In this document: positions 13,868-21,053 of the stretch, piece by piece
Layout of the letters: each line of letters starts with the position of its first letter
Position numbering within the stretch: the first letter of the stretch is position 1
Origin: JAHEFU01 sp020440645
GTDB lineage: Bacteria > 4484-113 > JAFGCY01
Reading direction: 5' to 3'
DNA: 36,359 nucleotides
Assembly: GCA_020440645.1 (NCBI GenBank)
Contig: JAGRNR010000038.1
Span: 1 to 36,359 of the forward strand
Position numbers and translations under genes: made by a program
Notes under the pieces: generated by a model
What the model saw: the letters and a program-made list of their open reading frames with translations, nothing else
Database searches by the model: none
Told to the model about the DNA's origin: nothing

Positions 13868-14725
13868 CTACTCCTGCTTTCCCTCCAGCCTGTCCAGCCG
13901 CTCATTGATCTCATCGAGCTTGCAGATCAACTTGTGGCTCAGGCGCTCCAGCTTCACGTCGATTTCCTCGACCTCCTCGCTGATCTCCTCCACCTCGTCC
14001 TCTGTGCGCGCCGCGATGTCATGCGACATCTCGTCCACGAACACGGCGTTTAAGAGCGAGAGGATCACGATCCCGCCGAAACTGACCGCGAAAATGAAGT
14101 ACAGCCGGATCAGGTGCGCCTTGATGCCGGTGCTGTGGGCAGCGATGTTGTCACTCATCTCGTACCAGCCCTCGATCGTGAAGATCTTGAACATGGTGTA
14201 CATGCTCAAAAGCGGGTCGGAGAACTCCGGGTAGAGCCTGACAACAGCGCCGCTGGCATCGACCGTGGTCTGGTAGCCGAACATGTAATGTGCGCTCAGC
14301 CCGAAGATGAACAGGTAGCAGAACACCAGCATGAAGATCCCGACGCTGGCCTTCAGCGCACGCTTGCCGCCGATCATCAGGCGCTCGATGTTCGGGATGA
14401 AGCGCATCAGGCGCAGGAAGCGCAGCAGGCGCAGCAGCCTGAGCAGGGTGAACAGCGCCGGGGCCCCGGTGAACAGCGAAGGCAGGCTGACGACGACGAT
14501 GCCGAGGTCGAACAGGTTCCAGGGGTCGCCGAAATAGCCCTTGATCCCCTGGAAGCGCATCTTGAGCACCGCCTCCAGGATGAAGTAGACCACGCACAGC
14601 GAGTCAATTGCCAGCAGTGCCGGGCCGGCGGACTGCCTGAGCGTGGGGAAGGCCTCAAGGAACAGCACGAGTGCATTGAGCAGGATCACGAACAGGATCA
14701 CTCTCTCGCTGATCAGCCTGCGCAC
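13868..14725 (-). CDS. Voltage-gated ion channel, NaChBac/bacterial sodium channel type
   Basis: 285 residues with one 6-TM domain. The S4 voltage sensor is LLRLLRLLRFLRLMRF at about residues 94-109, with Arg every third position. The pore loop/selectivity filter is MFKIFTIEGWYEMSDN at about residues 180-195; the core TIEGW corresponds to T-L-E-S-W in NaChBac, so the selectivity Glu is kept. S6 is FGGIVILSLLNAVFVDEM. The last 55 residues are a strongly charged coiled coil (EEISEEVEEIDVKLERL), the usual tetramerisation tail. It sits in the cytoplasmic membrane and passes Na+ or Ca2+ on depolarisation. The start is GTG with GGAGG 6 nt upstream. Confidence 0.9.
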   Translation of the reverse strand: MRRLISERVILFVILLNALVLFLEAFPTLRQSAGPALLAIDSLCVVYFILEAVLKMRFQGIKGYFGDPWNLFDLGIVVVSLPSLFTGAPALFTLLRLLRLLRFLRLMRFIPNIERLMIGGKRALKASVGIFMLVFCYLFIFGLSAHYMFGYQTTVDASGAVVRLYPEFSDPLLSMYTMFKIFTIEGWYEMSDNIAAHSTGIKAHLIRLYFIFAVSFGGIVILSLLNAVFVDEMSHDIAARTEDEVEEISEEVEEIDVKLERLSHKLICKLDEINERLDRLEGKQE

Positions 14726-15231
14726 CGCGTGCCTCCACCATCATGCATGCCGCTTATCCTACAGCAGGCCGTGCCCGGCGCAGCGTTGCCAAAAAAATTC
14801 CGCTGGTAATCCAGCTTGAAACTTCGCTTAACATATGTATAATCCATTCTTGTGGGACAGTCCATCCGCAAAATTTCCGTTCTTATTTTGGGAAGTTATT
14901 TGAGACAAACTGTTTCCCATGCGGATTGATTTTCATATTTTCCGGCAAGTGGGCACAGCTCGGCAGTTCTATCAACTTGAATTGGGTTGATAAGTTGACA
15001 GTTTTGCGGATATCCGCATTTCACGTTGCGTGAAAGTGCGGAGACGGTTGAAAGCTGGCAACAGCCTGTTTGGCAACGTGCCCGCTGTTGATTGCCGTGC
15101 ACGCTGCAGTCAAGCTGCATGCGGGTTTACCATGGATTTAATTTGCGATATGATCGCTCTCCAGAAGCAGCTGAGGCACGTGGTGGGGCCTCATTTCTGG
15201 GTGCATCAACATCGGAAACAGGAGCAAGGCT
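14726..15231 (+). other. 506-bp region: promoter and structured leader with iterated ATCCGCA
   Basis: No protein gene is convincing. After the promoter the sequence has nested pairing ATCCGCA (14864-14870) with TGCGGAT (14920-14926), inner GGGAA/TTCCC (14890-14894/14914-14918), TCAACTT/AAGTTGA (14972-14978/14992-14998), a perfect 14-bp palindrome TGCGGATATCCGCA (15005-15018), and a long hairpin 15013-15042 (13 bp with one bulged G, loop TTG). The 7-mer ATCCGCA or its complement occurs four times, plus one 6-mer, between 14864 and 15042. It shows none of the conserved motifs I know for RNase P RNA, tmRNA or SRP RNA. Confidence 0.5.
14816..14843 (+). promoter_or_regulatory. Strong sigma-70-type promoter upstream of dnaB
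   Basis: TTGAAA (14816-14821), 16-nt spacer, TATAAT (14838-14843). A transcript from about 14850 would have a leader of about 380 nt before dnaB. Confidence 0.65.
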
Positions 15232-16680
15232 TTGGCTGTTTACAGGGATGACAACATTCAGGAGCACGTGCACGACCGCACGCCGCCGCAGAATGTTGAC
15301 CTCGAGATGTGCGTGCTCGGCGCGATCATGCTCGAACCCAAGGAGGCATTCCCGCTCGCGCAGGACTACCTCAACCGGGACTCCTTTTACCTCGACGGAC
15401 ACGGGATCATCTTCGAACTGATGGGGGAGCTGTTCAACCGCGGCATCCCGCCTGACAGCGTGGCCGTGCTCGATGAGCTGCGCAGCCGTGGCCAGATGGA
15501 GCGCGTCGGCGGCAGCGCCGTGGTGATGGGCATGCTGAACTCCGTGCCGACCGCTGCCAACGTGGAGTACCACGCCCGTAAGGTCGCCGAGAAGGGCCAC
15601 CTGCGCAAGCTGATCCGCACCTGCACGGAAATCGTCGACGAATGCTACCGCCAGGAGCTTTCGCTCGAGCAGGTGGTGGACCGCGCGGAATCCGGCATCC
15701 TCAAGATGAGCACCAACACCGGCCGCAACCGGATGGACAGCATCAGCGAGGTGCTGCGCGAATACTGGGAGAAGCTCAGCACGCGCGATGAGGAGCTGCG
15801 CCAGCGGCGCAACGCCGGTGAACCGAACCCGAAAATCTCGGCCGGACTGCCAACCGGCTTCCGCGATCTCGACCAGATGATCGGCGGCCTGCGCGAAAGT
15901 GAGCTCCTGATCCTCGCCGCTCGTCCCTCGATGGGTAAGTCCGCACTGGCACTGAACTTCATGCACAACGTGTCCGTGCTGAACTCGATCCCGACGGCGA
16001 TCTTCAGCCTTGAGATGGGTGCCGACCAGATGGCGGAGCGCCTGATGACCCAGGGCACGATGTATACACGGCACAACCGCATCCAGGGTGTCTCCAGCGG
16101 CCGGCTGCAGAACCCGGATCTGTCCGACCTCGAATGGAACGTGCTGACCCAGAGCTACAACAAGCTGGTGTCAGCCCCGATATACATTGACGACAGCAGC
16201 GTGCTGACGATCGGCATGCTCAAGAGCAAGGCGCGCCGCCTGTACACGCAGTACGGCATCCGCTGCATCATCGTGGACTACCTGCAGCTGATGAGCGGCC
16301 CGAATAGCGGCGGTGACAACCGCGTGCAGGAGGTCAGCGAGATCAGCCGCGGACTGAAGCAGATCGCGCGTGAGCTGCGCATCCCGGTGATTGCGCTCTC
16401 CCAGCTCAGCCGCCAGGTGGAAAGCCGCACGAGCAAGAAGCCGCAGCTCTCCGACCTGCGTGAGTCCGGCGCGATCGAGCAGGACGCGGACATCGTGATG
16501 TTCATCCACCGCGAGGACTACTACCAGGAGAAGACGCAGGACTTCAGCGTTGATGCGGACTACGACCGCCACACGCTGCCGGATGCGGACCTGATCGTCG
16601 CCAAGAACCGCAACGGCCCGACCGGGCTCGTCAAGATGCGCTTCTTCAAGGAGATCACCAGGTTCCTTGAGCCGATGTGA
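15232..16680 (+). CDS. dnaB: Replicative DNA helicase DnaB
   Basis: 482 residues, slightly longer than average. The N-terminal domain begins PPQNVDLEMCVLGAIML, the usual DnaB start, and contains the primase-interacting helical bundle. A linker lies around residues 170-190. The RecA-like C-terminal domain has Walker A LAARPSMGKSALAL at about residues 225-238, FSLEMGADQMAERL, Walker B IRCIIVDYLQLMSG near residue 350, and LSQLSRQVESR and LRESGAIEQDADIVMFIHR. It is the hexameric 5'-3' helicase of the replication fork. The start is TTG at 15232 with AGGAG (15220-15224) 7 nt upstream; no ATG in this frame fits. The stop TGA overlaps the purD ATG. Confidence 0.95.
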   Translation: MAVYRDDNIQEHVHDRTPPQNVDLEMCVLGAIMLEPKEAFPLAQDYLNRDSFYLDGHGIIFELMGELFNRGIPPDSVAVLDELRSRGQMERVGGSAVVMGMLNSVPTAANVEYHARKVAEKGHLRKLIRTCTEIVDECYRQELSLEQVVDRAESGILKMSTNTGRNRMDSISEVLREYWEKLSTRDEELRQRRNAGEPNPKISAGLPTGFRDLDQMIGGLRESELLILAARPSMGKSALALNFMHNVSVLNSIPTAIFSLEMGADQMAERLMTQGTMYTRHNRIQGVSSGRLQNPDLSDLEWNVLTQSYNKLVSAPIYIDDSSVLTIGMLKSKARRLYTQYGIRCIIVDYLQLMSGPNSGGDNRVQEVSEISRGLKQIARELRIPVIALSQLSRQVESRTSKKPQLSDLRESGAIEQDADIVMFIHREDYYQEKTQDFSVDADYDRHTLPDADLIVAKNRNGPTGLVKMRFFKEITRFLEPM

Positions 16681-18065
16681 TGGATATGGCAATGGACTAC
16701 CCAAAGAGAATCCTCATCGTCGGCAACGGCGGCCGTGAGAATGCGATCGGCAATGCGCTCTTGCTCAGCGAGCAGCTGGAGGGCCTGTGGATCACGCCCG
16801 CCAACTGGGGTCTGGTTGACCACCACTCCACCGGGCGCGTACACACGCTTGATGTGAAGGCGACTGACCTTGCCGGGATTGTCAATGCCGCGCGGGAGAT
16901 CCCTGCCGACCTCGTTGTGGTCGGCCCGGAGGACCCGCTCTGCGCCGGGCTGGCGGACATGCTGCGCGAAGCCGGCATTCCCACCGTCGGCCCCGGGGCG
17001 GACGCCGCCCAGCTGGAGGGCAGCAAGCGCTTCGCCAAGCAGTTCATGCAACGCCACGGCATCCCGACCGCCGGCTTCGCCGAGTTCACTGAGCTCGATG
17101 AATTGCTGGCCTACATATCTGCAGGTAAAGGACCATTGGTGCTGAAGGCGGATGGCCTGGCGGCAGGCAAGGGCGTTATCGTCGCTGCCAACCGCGAGGA
17201 GGCCGCCGACGCCGCTCGTGTTCTGCTGGAGGAGAAGCGCTTCGGTGATGCCGGCAGAACGGTGCTGGCCGAGGAATGCCTGCTGGGCCGCGAAATCAGC
17301 TTTACCGTGCTGATCAGCGGCGGCCGCGCCGAGGTGCTGCCGCCATCGAGTGACTACAAGCGCCTGCAGGATGACGACCGCGGCCCCAACACCGGCGGGA
17401 TGGGCAACATCTGCCCGACCCCCTGGGCCACGGATGAAGTGATCGTCGAGTTCAGCCGCGACATCCTTGCGCCCTTCATGCGCGGCCTGCGCGCGGACGG
17501 GCTGGACTACCGCGGCTTCCTGTTCGTGGGCACGATGATCACGGAGAGTGGCCTGAAGGTGATTGAATTCAACACCCGCTTCGGCGATCCTGAGGCCGAG
17601 GTGGTGATCCCGCTGTGCAGCGCGGACTGGCCGCTGCTGCTGGCACACATGGCGGCCGGTGAGCTGCCGCAGGATGCGCTGGAACTGCGCGAGGGGGCCT
17701 GTGTGGCGGTCGTGCTGGCCAGTGGCAACTACCCCTATGGCAAGAGTGAACCGGCTGCGATCAGCGGCATCGAGCGCCTGCAGGGCCAGGGCCTGCTGGA
17801 ACTGCGCCGCGACGGGGACGCGGTACTGCCGCCGCAGGTCAGCCTGCATTTCGCCGGCGTGAGCCGGGAGGGTGATCCTGGAGTGTACGAGAACCACTTC
17901 AGCAAGTCTGATAATTCCGCTTTCCTTGCCAGCGGCGGGCGGGTGCTGGCGCTCAGTGCCATGGGTGCTGACCTCAGCGCTGCCCGCCGCCTGGCTTATG
18001 AAGCCGTCGGCAACCTGCATTTCGAGGGCATGCAGTTCCGCTCGGACATCGGCAAGCTGCGCTGA
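16680..18065 (+). CDS. purD: Phosphoribosylamine-glycine ligase (GARS)
   Basis: 461 residues, longer than the usual 420-430. It catalyses step 2 of purine synthesis: phosphoribosylamine + glycine + ATP to GAR. Motifs are ILIVGNGGRENAIGNAL (N-domain), GPLVLKADGLAAGKGVIVA (ATP-grasp A-domain), DYKRLQDDDRGPNTGGMG, and VIEFNTRFGDPEAEVV with metal ligands. The C-domain ends YEAVGNLHFEGMQFRSDIG. The ATG at 16680 overlaps the dnaB stop, so the genes are probably co-transcribed and coupled; an in-frame GTG at 16677 and ATGs at 16686 and 16692 are alternatives. The extra length is spread over the N-terminal half rather than added as a new domain. Confidence 0.94.
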   Translation: MDMAMDYPKRILIVGNGGRENAIGNALLLSEQLEGLWITPANWGLVDHHSTGRVHTLDVKATDLAGIVNAAREIPADLVVVGPEDPLCAGLADMLREAGIPTVGPGADAAQLEGSKRFAKQFMQRHGIPTAGFAEFTELDELLAYISAGKGPLVLKADGLAAGKGVIVAANREEAADAARVLLEEKRFGDAGRTVLAEECLLGREISFTVLISGGRAEVLPPSSDYKRLQDDDRGPNTGGMGNICPTPWATDEVIVEFSRDILAPFMRGLRADGLDYRGFLFVGTMITESGLKVIEFNTRFGDPEAEVVIPLCSADWPLLLAHMAAGELPQDALELREGACVAVVLASGNYPYGKSEPAAISGIERLQGQGLLELRRDGDAVLPPQVSLHFAGVSREGDPGVYENHFSKSDNSAFLASGGRVLALSAMGADLSAARRLAYEAVGNLHFEGMQFRSDIGKLR

Positions 18066-18126
18066 TCTTCACCGGGATTGCACCTCGTTTTAGCACCACG
18101 GGTCAGCAGTGCGGTTAGCATTTCAC

Positions 18127-18444
18127 ATGACACTGCCGAATGCTGACCTGCTCTGCTTCATTGCCGCCGGGACCTGTGTGCTGCTCGGCCTGTTCTGCCT
18201 GATGATGCTTGCGCTCAAGCGCATCCGCAGCGAATTCACCGCCACCATGCGTGCCATCGCCGGATTCAACTTCCTCGTCGCCGTCTGCATGCTGCTGCTC
18301 GGGATGCGCGTGGAAGCCAGCGCGGCCGGCTTCAGCCAGCTGCGCATCGAGGAGGCGCAGCACAGCGCATCCACACCGCGGCAGGCCGATTACGGCCATG
18401 ACATCCTCGGCAACCTGCGGGACAGCACGGCGGAAACTCCTTAG
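18127..18444 (+). CDS. Small membrane protein of unknown function
   Basis: 105 residues from the ATG at 18127 (MTLPNADLL); a GTG at 18109 is an alternative. Two hydrophobic helices are visible, at about residues 6-26 (LCFIAAGTCVLLGLFCLMM) and 39-56 (AIAGFNFLVAVCMLLLG), joined by a short basic loop (LKRIRSEF), then a polar tail of about 45 residues. No family is recognised. No Shine-Dalgarno was found. An intrinsic terminator 29 nt after the stop supports this as the last gene of the dnaB-purD unit. Confidence 0.55.
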   Translation: MTLPNADLLCFIAAGTCVLLGLFCLMMLALKRIRSEFTATMRAIAGFNFLVAVCMLLLGMRVEASAAGFSQLRIEEAQHSASTPRQADYGHDILGNLRDSTAETP

Positions 18445-18472
18445 CCTGAGCGGCTCAGATCACCTGAATCAC

Positions 18473-18504
18473 CGGACGCGGGGTGAAACCTGCGCCCGTT
18501 TTTT
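18473..18504 (+). terminator. Rho-independent terminator
   Basis: A GC-rich stem (left CGGACGCGGGG, right CCTGCGCCCG, one mismatch and one G-T pair, loop TGAAA) is followed by six T (18499-18504). Confidence 0.75.
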
Positions 18505-18522
18505 CGCATAAAGCTCCCTATC

Positions 18523-18651
18523 ATGACGTTCATGGATTACCTCAACGAGTTGTCCCTCAGGCTGAAGCAGTCCTTCACCAGGCTGCGCCGCAGCATGCTT
18601 GGACGGCTGGTCGCGGCCCTGTTCAACAGGATCGCCGGAAATACCCGCTGA
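18523..18651 (+). CDS. Putative 42-residue basic amphipathic protein
   Basis: The ORF starts MTFMDYLNELSLRLK and ends RIAGNTR. It is rich in Leu and Arg, with hydrophobic residues spaced as an amphipathic helix (SFTRLRRSMLGRLVAALF). It lies between a terminator and the GNG-repeat lipoprotein, with a CATAAA box 10 nt upstream and no Shine-Dalgarno. A second ATG at 18532 is in frame. A short peptide of this kind could bind membranes, but it may also be a chance ORF. A hairpin ACAGGG/CCCTGT (18670-18691) follows it. Confidence 0.35.
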   Translation: MTFMDYLNELSLRLKQSFTRLRRSMLGRLVAALFNRIAGNTR

Positions 18652-18711
18652 ATTCAGCGGAGCCATCGAACAGGGCCGGGATTTACCCTGTCCTTATAAG
18701 GAGCTGCAACC

Positions 18712-19602
18712 ATGGCCAACAGGCTCATGCAGGAGGCACTGCGAGCTTCCAGCAGGTTCATTGTCGCCACCCTGGCCGCACTTTCCGTCACGGGATGCAA
18801 TAACCAGGCAGTCGGCAATGGTAAGGAACTAGAGGCTGTCCCGAGTGGACAGACGGGGGCAATCGAGAAGGAGGATTTCGGCATGATGCTGGAAAGAACT
18901 GAGCTCGAAGTGTCCGACGAGACCGTCGGCTCGCGCGAGTTCAACGGTATCTCCGAAGTGGAGCTGCGGATCAACAACGGAGAAGTCACCATCAACCAGG
19001 ATGACAGCCTGGCTCCCGGAACCGTGAAGATCGGCTGGGAAATCCGGCGCAACGGCCGCAAGGTGCGTGGCAAGCGCAGCGGCCTCGAGATCTACTTCAA
19101 CCATGAGGATGACACCCTCGGCGTCGAGGATGAACGCATCGGCAACGGCACCCGCGTGCCGGACCTGCACCTGAAGGTTTCGATGGCCCCCGGCATCAGT
19201 GTCGAGACCAGCCTCGGCAACGGCGAGATCAAGGCCAGCGCTGACTTCATCGACGGCCTGGACCTCGGCAACGGCAACATCAGCTTCCACGGCTCGCTGC
19301 GCAAGGGCGCGGACATCCACCTCGGCAACGGCATGCTGACCGGTGACCTGATGGGCGTGTCCGGCCGCCACAGCATCTATGTCGGGAACGGCAATGTCGA
19401 CATCGACGTGGCTGACGGCGTGAACTGCAACCTGAACGGCAGCGTGGCGATCGGCAGCATCGACTTCCACGGCAAGCTCAAGGGCAGCGTGGCCCGCCAG
19501 GGCTACATCGGTGCTACCGCCACCGCGCAGATCGGCGAGGAAGCCGGCAACCTGCTGAGTGTGGACATCGGCAACGGCGAGCTGCAGATCGGCAGCAACT
19601 AA
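18712..19602 (+). CDS. Lipoprotein with GNG beta-repeat (DUF4097-like) domain
   Basis: 296 residues. The N-terminus has a basic region, a hydrophobic core (FIVATLAALS) and lipobox SVTGC with C29, so it is probably lipid-anchored. From about residue 75 the protein is a series of short beta strands with a repeated turn: NNGEVTI, LGNGEIKA, LGNGNISF, LGNGMLTG, VGNGNVDI, IGNGELQI, spaced about 20-25 residues, the pattern of a right-handed beta-helix 'adhesin-like' domain as in DUF4097. No enzyme motif is visible. AAGGAG lies 9 nt before the ATG, inside the palindrome CCTTATAAGG plus GAG. Function unknown. Confidence 0.8.
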   Translation: MANRLMQEALRASSRFIVATLAALSVTGCNNQAVGNGKELEAVPSGQTGAIEKEDFGMMLERTELEVSDETVGSREFNGISEVELRINNGEVTINQDDSLAPGTVKIGWEIRRNGRKVRGKRSGLEIYFNHEDDTLGVEDERIGNGTRVPDLHLKVSMAPGISVETSLGNGEIKASADFIDGLDLGNGNISFHGSLRKGADIHLGNGMLTGDLMGVSGRHSIYVGNGNVDIDVADGVNCNLNGSVAIGSIDFHGKLKGSVARQGYIGATATAQIGEEAGNLLSVDIGNGELQIGSN

Positions 19603-19636
19603 GCCGTCCCAACTTCACTTGAAATAAGCAATGTAA

Positions 19637-19683
19637 ATGGTCGGTACTCCTAAGACCATGACCGGATCAGGAGTACCGACCAT
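19637..19683 (+). promoter_or_regulatory. 15-bp perfect inverted repeat that hides the ribosome binding site and start codon
   Basis: 19637-19651 (ATGGTCGGTACTCCT) is exactly complementary to 19669-19683, with a 17-nt loop. The right arm contains the Shine-Dalgarno AGGAG (19669-19673) and the first two bases of the ATG at 19682. As RNA it would block translation; as DNA it could be an operator for a dimeric repressor. Confidence 0.7.
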
Positions 19684-20239
19684 GCGCATTCTCGCCTTCT
19701 CCGCTTCCCTGCGAAAGGATTCCCTCAACGGCAAGCTGATTGAAATCGCTGCCCGCCTTGCCCGTGAACATGGCGCTGAGGTTGACCTGGCTGACTTCTC
19801 CGAACTCGTGATGCCCAACTACAACTTCGATGTGGAGAAGCAGGGCTTTCCCCAGGAGTGCATCGCGCTGGGTAAGCGTGTGGAAGGCGTGCAGGGCATC
19901 ATGGTCTCCACCCCGGAGTACAACCACTCCTTCCCCGGCACGCTGAAGAACTCACTGGACTGGCTGTCCCGCCTGCGTCCGATGCCGCTGCGCGGCAAGT
20001 GCGTGCAGATCCTCAGTGCCGCCCCCTCGCTAGTGGGCGGCAACCGGGCAGCTGAAGCACTGAGCACCCCGCTGGAAGTGCTCGGGATGCATGTGATGCC
20101 CGACCGCTTCTCGCTCAACACCGCCAATGAGGCCTTTGATGAGCAGGGCGAACTGCTTGACCCGAAGCGCCTGGAACGGCTTGACGGCGCAATCCAGTAC
20201 TTCCTGCGCGTGGTCAAGAGCATGCAGCTGATGGACTAG
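19682..20239 (+). CDS. NADPH-dependent FMN reductase family protein
   Basis: 185 residues from the ATG at 19682; the frame is open from 19637, but that start lies in the hairpin and adds no conserved residues. It has a flavodoxin-like fold: first strand and phosphate loop RILAFSASLRKDSLN (binding the FMN phosphate), then IMVSTPEYNHSFPGTLKNSLDWLSR, the family's FMN-binding segment, and KCVQILSAAPSLVGG. Such proteins reduce FMN, quinones, azo compounds or metals using NAD(P)H in the cytoplasm. The next gene is a paralogue in the same orientation, separated by an AT-rich promoter region. AGGAG is 8 nt before the start. Confidence 0.9.
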   Translation: MRILAFSASLRKDSLNGKLIEIAARLAREHGAEVDLADFSELVMPNYNFDVEKQGFPQECIALGKRVEGVQGIMVSTPEYNHSFPGTLKNSLDWLSRLRPMPLRGKCVQILSAAPSLVGGNRAAEALSTPLEVLGMHVMPDRFSLNTANEAFDEQGELLDPKRLERLDGAIQYFLRVVKSMQLMD

Positions 20240-20396
20240 GATAGGCCTCTGGGCTCAGGGCTCGGGCCTGCCAGTGTTGCGTCTCTGCCTAATCGAATCA
20301 CCTACAAGGCCCCACACCAGCGGCCAGAGTACTTTTTCATACCAATAGTACAAAATGTCCATATATGGCCGGATATTTATACCTTTTGTCAATAAG

Positions 20397-20425
20397 TTGC
20401 AATTTATGCAATATATAACTATGAT
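20397..20425 (+). promoter_or_regulatory. Promoter of the second FMN reductase
   Basis: TTGCAA (20397-20402), 17-nt spacer, TATGAT (20420-20425). The -35 overlaps the palindrome TTGCA-ATTTA-TGCAA; CCATATATGG (20359-20368) lies upstream. The region 20335-20430 is much more AT-rich than its surroundings. Confidence 0.55.
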
Positions 20426-20466
20426 TTACCCGGTGCACAACATATCTGTGCGCTGGGGAGATTTAC

Positions 20467-21051
20467 ATGAAGATCCTTGTGTTCACACCCTGTCCCGAGG
20501 AAGGCTCGATCAACAGCCGGCTGGCCCGCCTGTGCACCCGTGTGGCGGAGAGCAAGGGAGTCGAGGTGGACTACGCCCCCTTTGCCGAGTTTGAGATGCC
20601 CTTCTATGACCGGCAGATGGAGGAGAACTACGGACTGCCCCGCGGGGCACGCGAGCTGGTGTCCCGCATCAGCACCGCCGACGGGATTGTGATCGTCTCC
20701 CCTGAATACAACTGCAGCATGCCCGGCAGCCTGAAGAACGCGATCGACTGGATCAGCAAGTCCAACCCGATGCCGCTGCGCGGCAAGGTGATCCAGCTGA
20801 TGAGCGCCGGCGATGACAGCCATGGTGGCCGCCAGGGCCTGTGGTCACTGCGTATCCCGCTTGAGTCGCTCAACGCCTTCGTGCTGCCGCAGATGTACTG
20901 CCTGGCGGAAGCCACGCGTGCCATCCGCAAGGACGGTGAACTGAGCGAACGCTCACAGGCTGAGATGCTCAGCGACATCGTCGAGGAGTTCCTGCTGACC
21001 GTGCGCCGCTTCAAGAAGCACCCGGTCGGCTCCTACATCACCGTTGGCTAG
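20467..21051 (+). CDS. NADPH-dependent FMN reductase family protein, paralogue
   Basis: 194 residues. Phosphate-binding loop TPCPEEGSINSRL follows the first strand KILVFTP; the FMN segment is IVIVSPEYNCSMPGSLKNAIDWISK; then PMPLRGKVIQLMSAGDDSHGG. It resembles the preceding gene closely in motif order (PMPLRGK is identical in both). The C-terminus has a 12-residue extension (KKHPVGSYITVG). GGGGAG lies 8 nt before the start. It has its own promoter, so the pair may be separately regulated. The stop is 2 bp from the convergent M14 gene stop. Confidence 0.9.
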   Translation: MKILVFTPCPEEGSINSRLARLCTRVAESKGVEVDYAPFAEFEMPFYDRQMEENYGLPRGARELVSRISTADGIVIVSPEYNCSMPGSLKNAIDWISKSNPMPLRGKVIQLMSAGDDSHGGRQGLWSLRIPLESLNAFVLPQMYCLAEATRAIRKDGELSERSQAEMLSDIVEEFLLTVRRFKKHPVGSYITVG

Positions 21052-21053
21052 CG

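Noticed and set aside
14850..15231. RNase P RNA, tmRNA or SRP RNA in the dnaB leader
   Set aside because: None of their conserved sequence blocks are present, although the region is structured.
16560..18020. 486-codon minus-strand ORF
   Set aside because: Antisense to purD; Gln/His/Ala/Arg-rich shadow.
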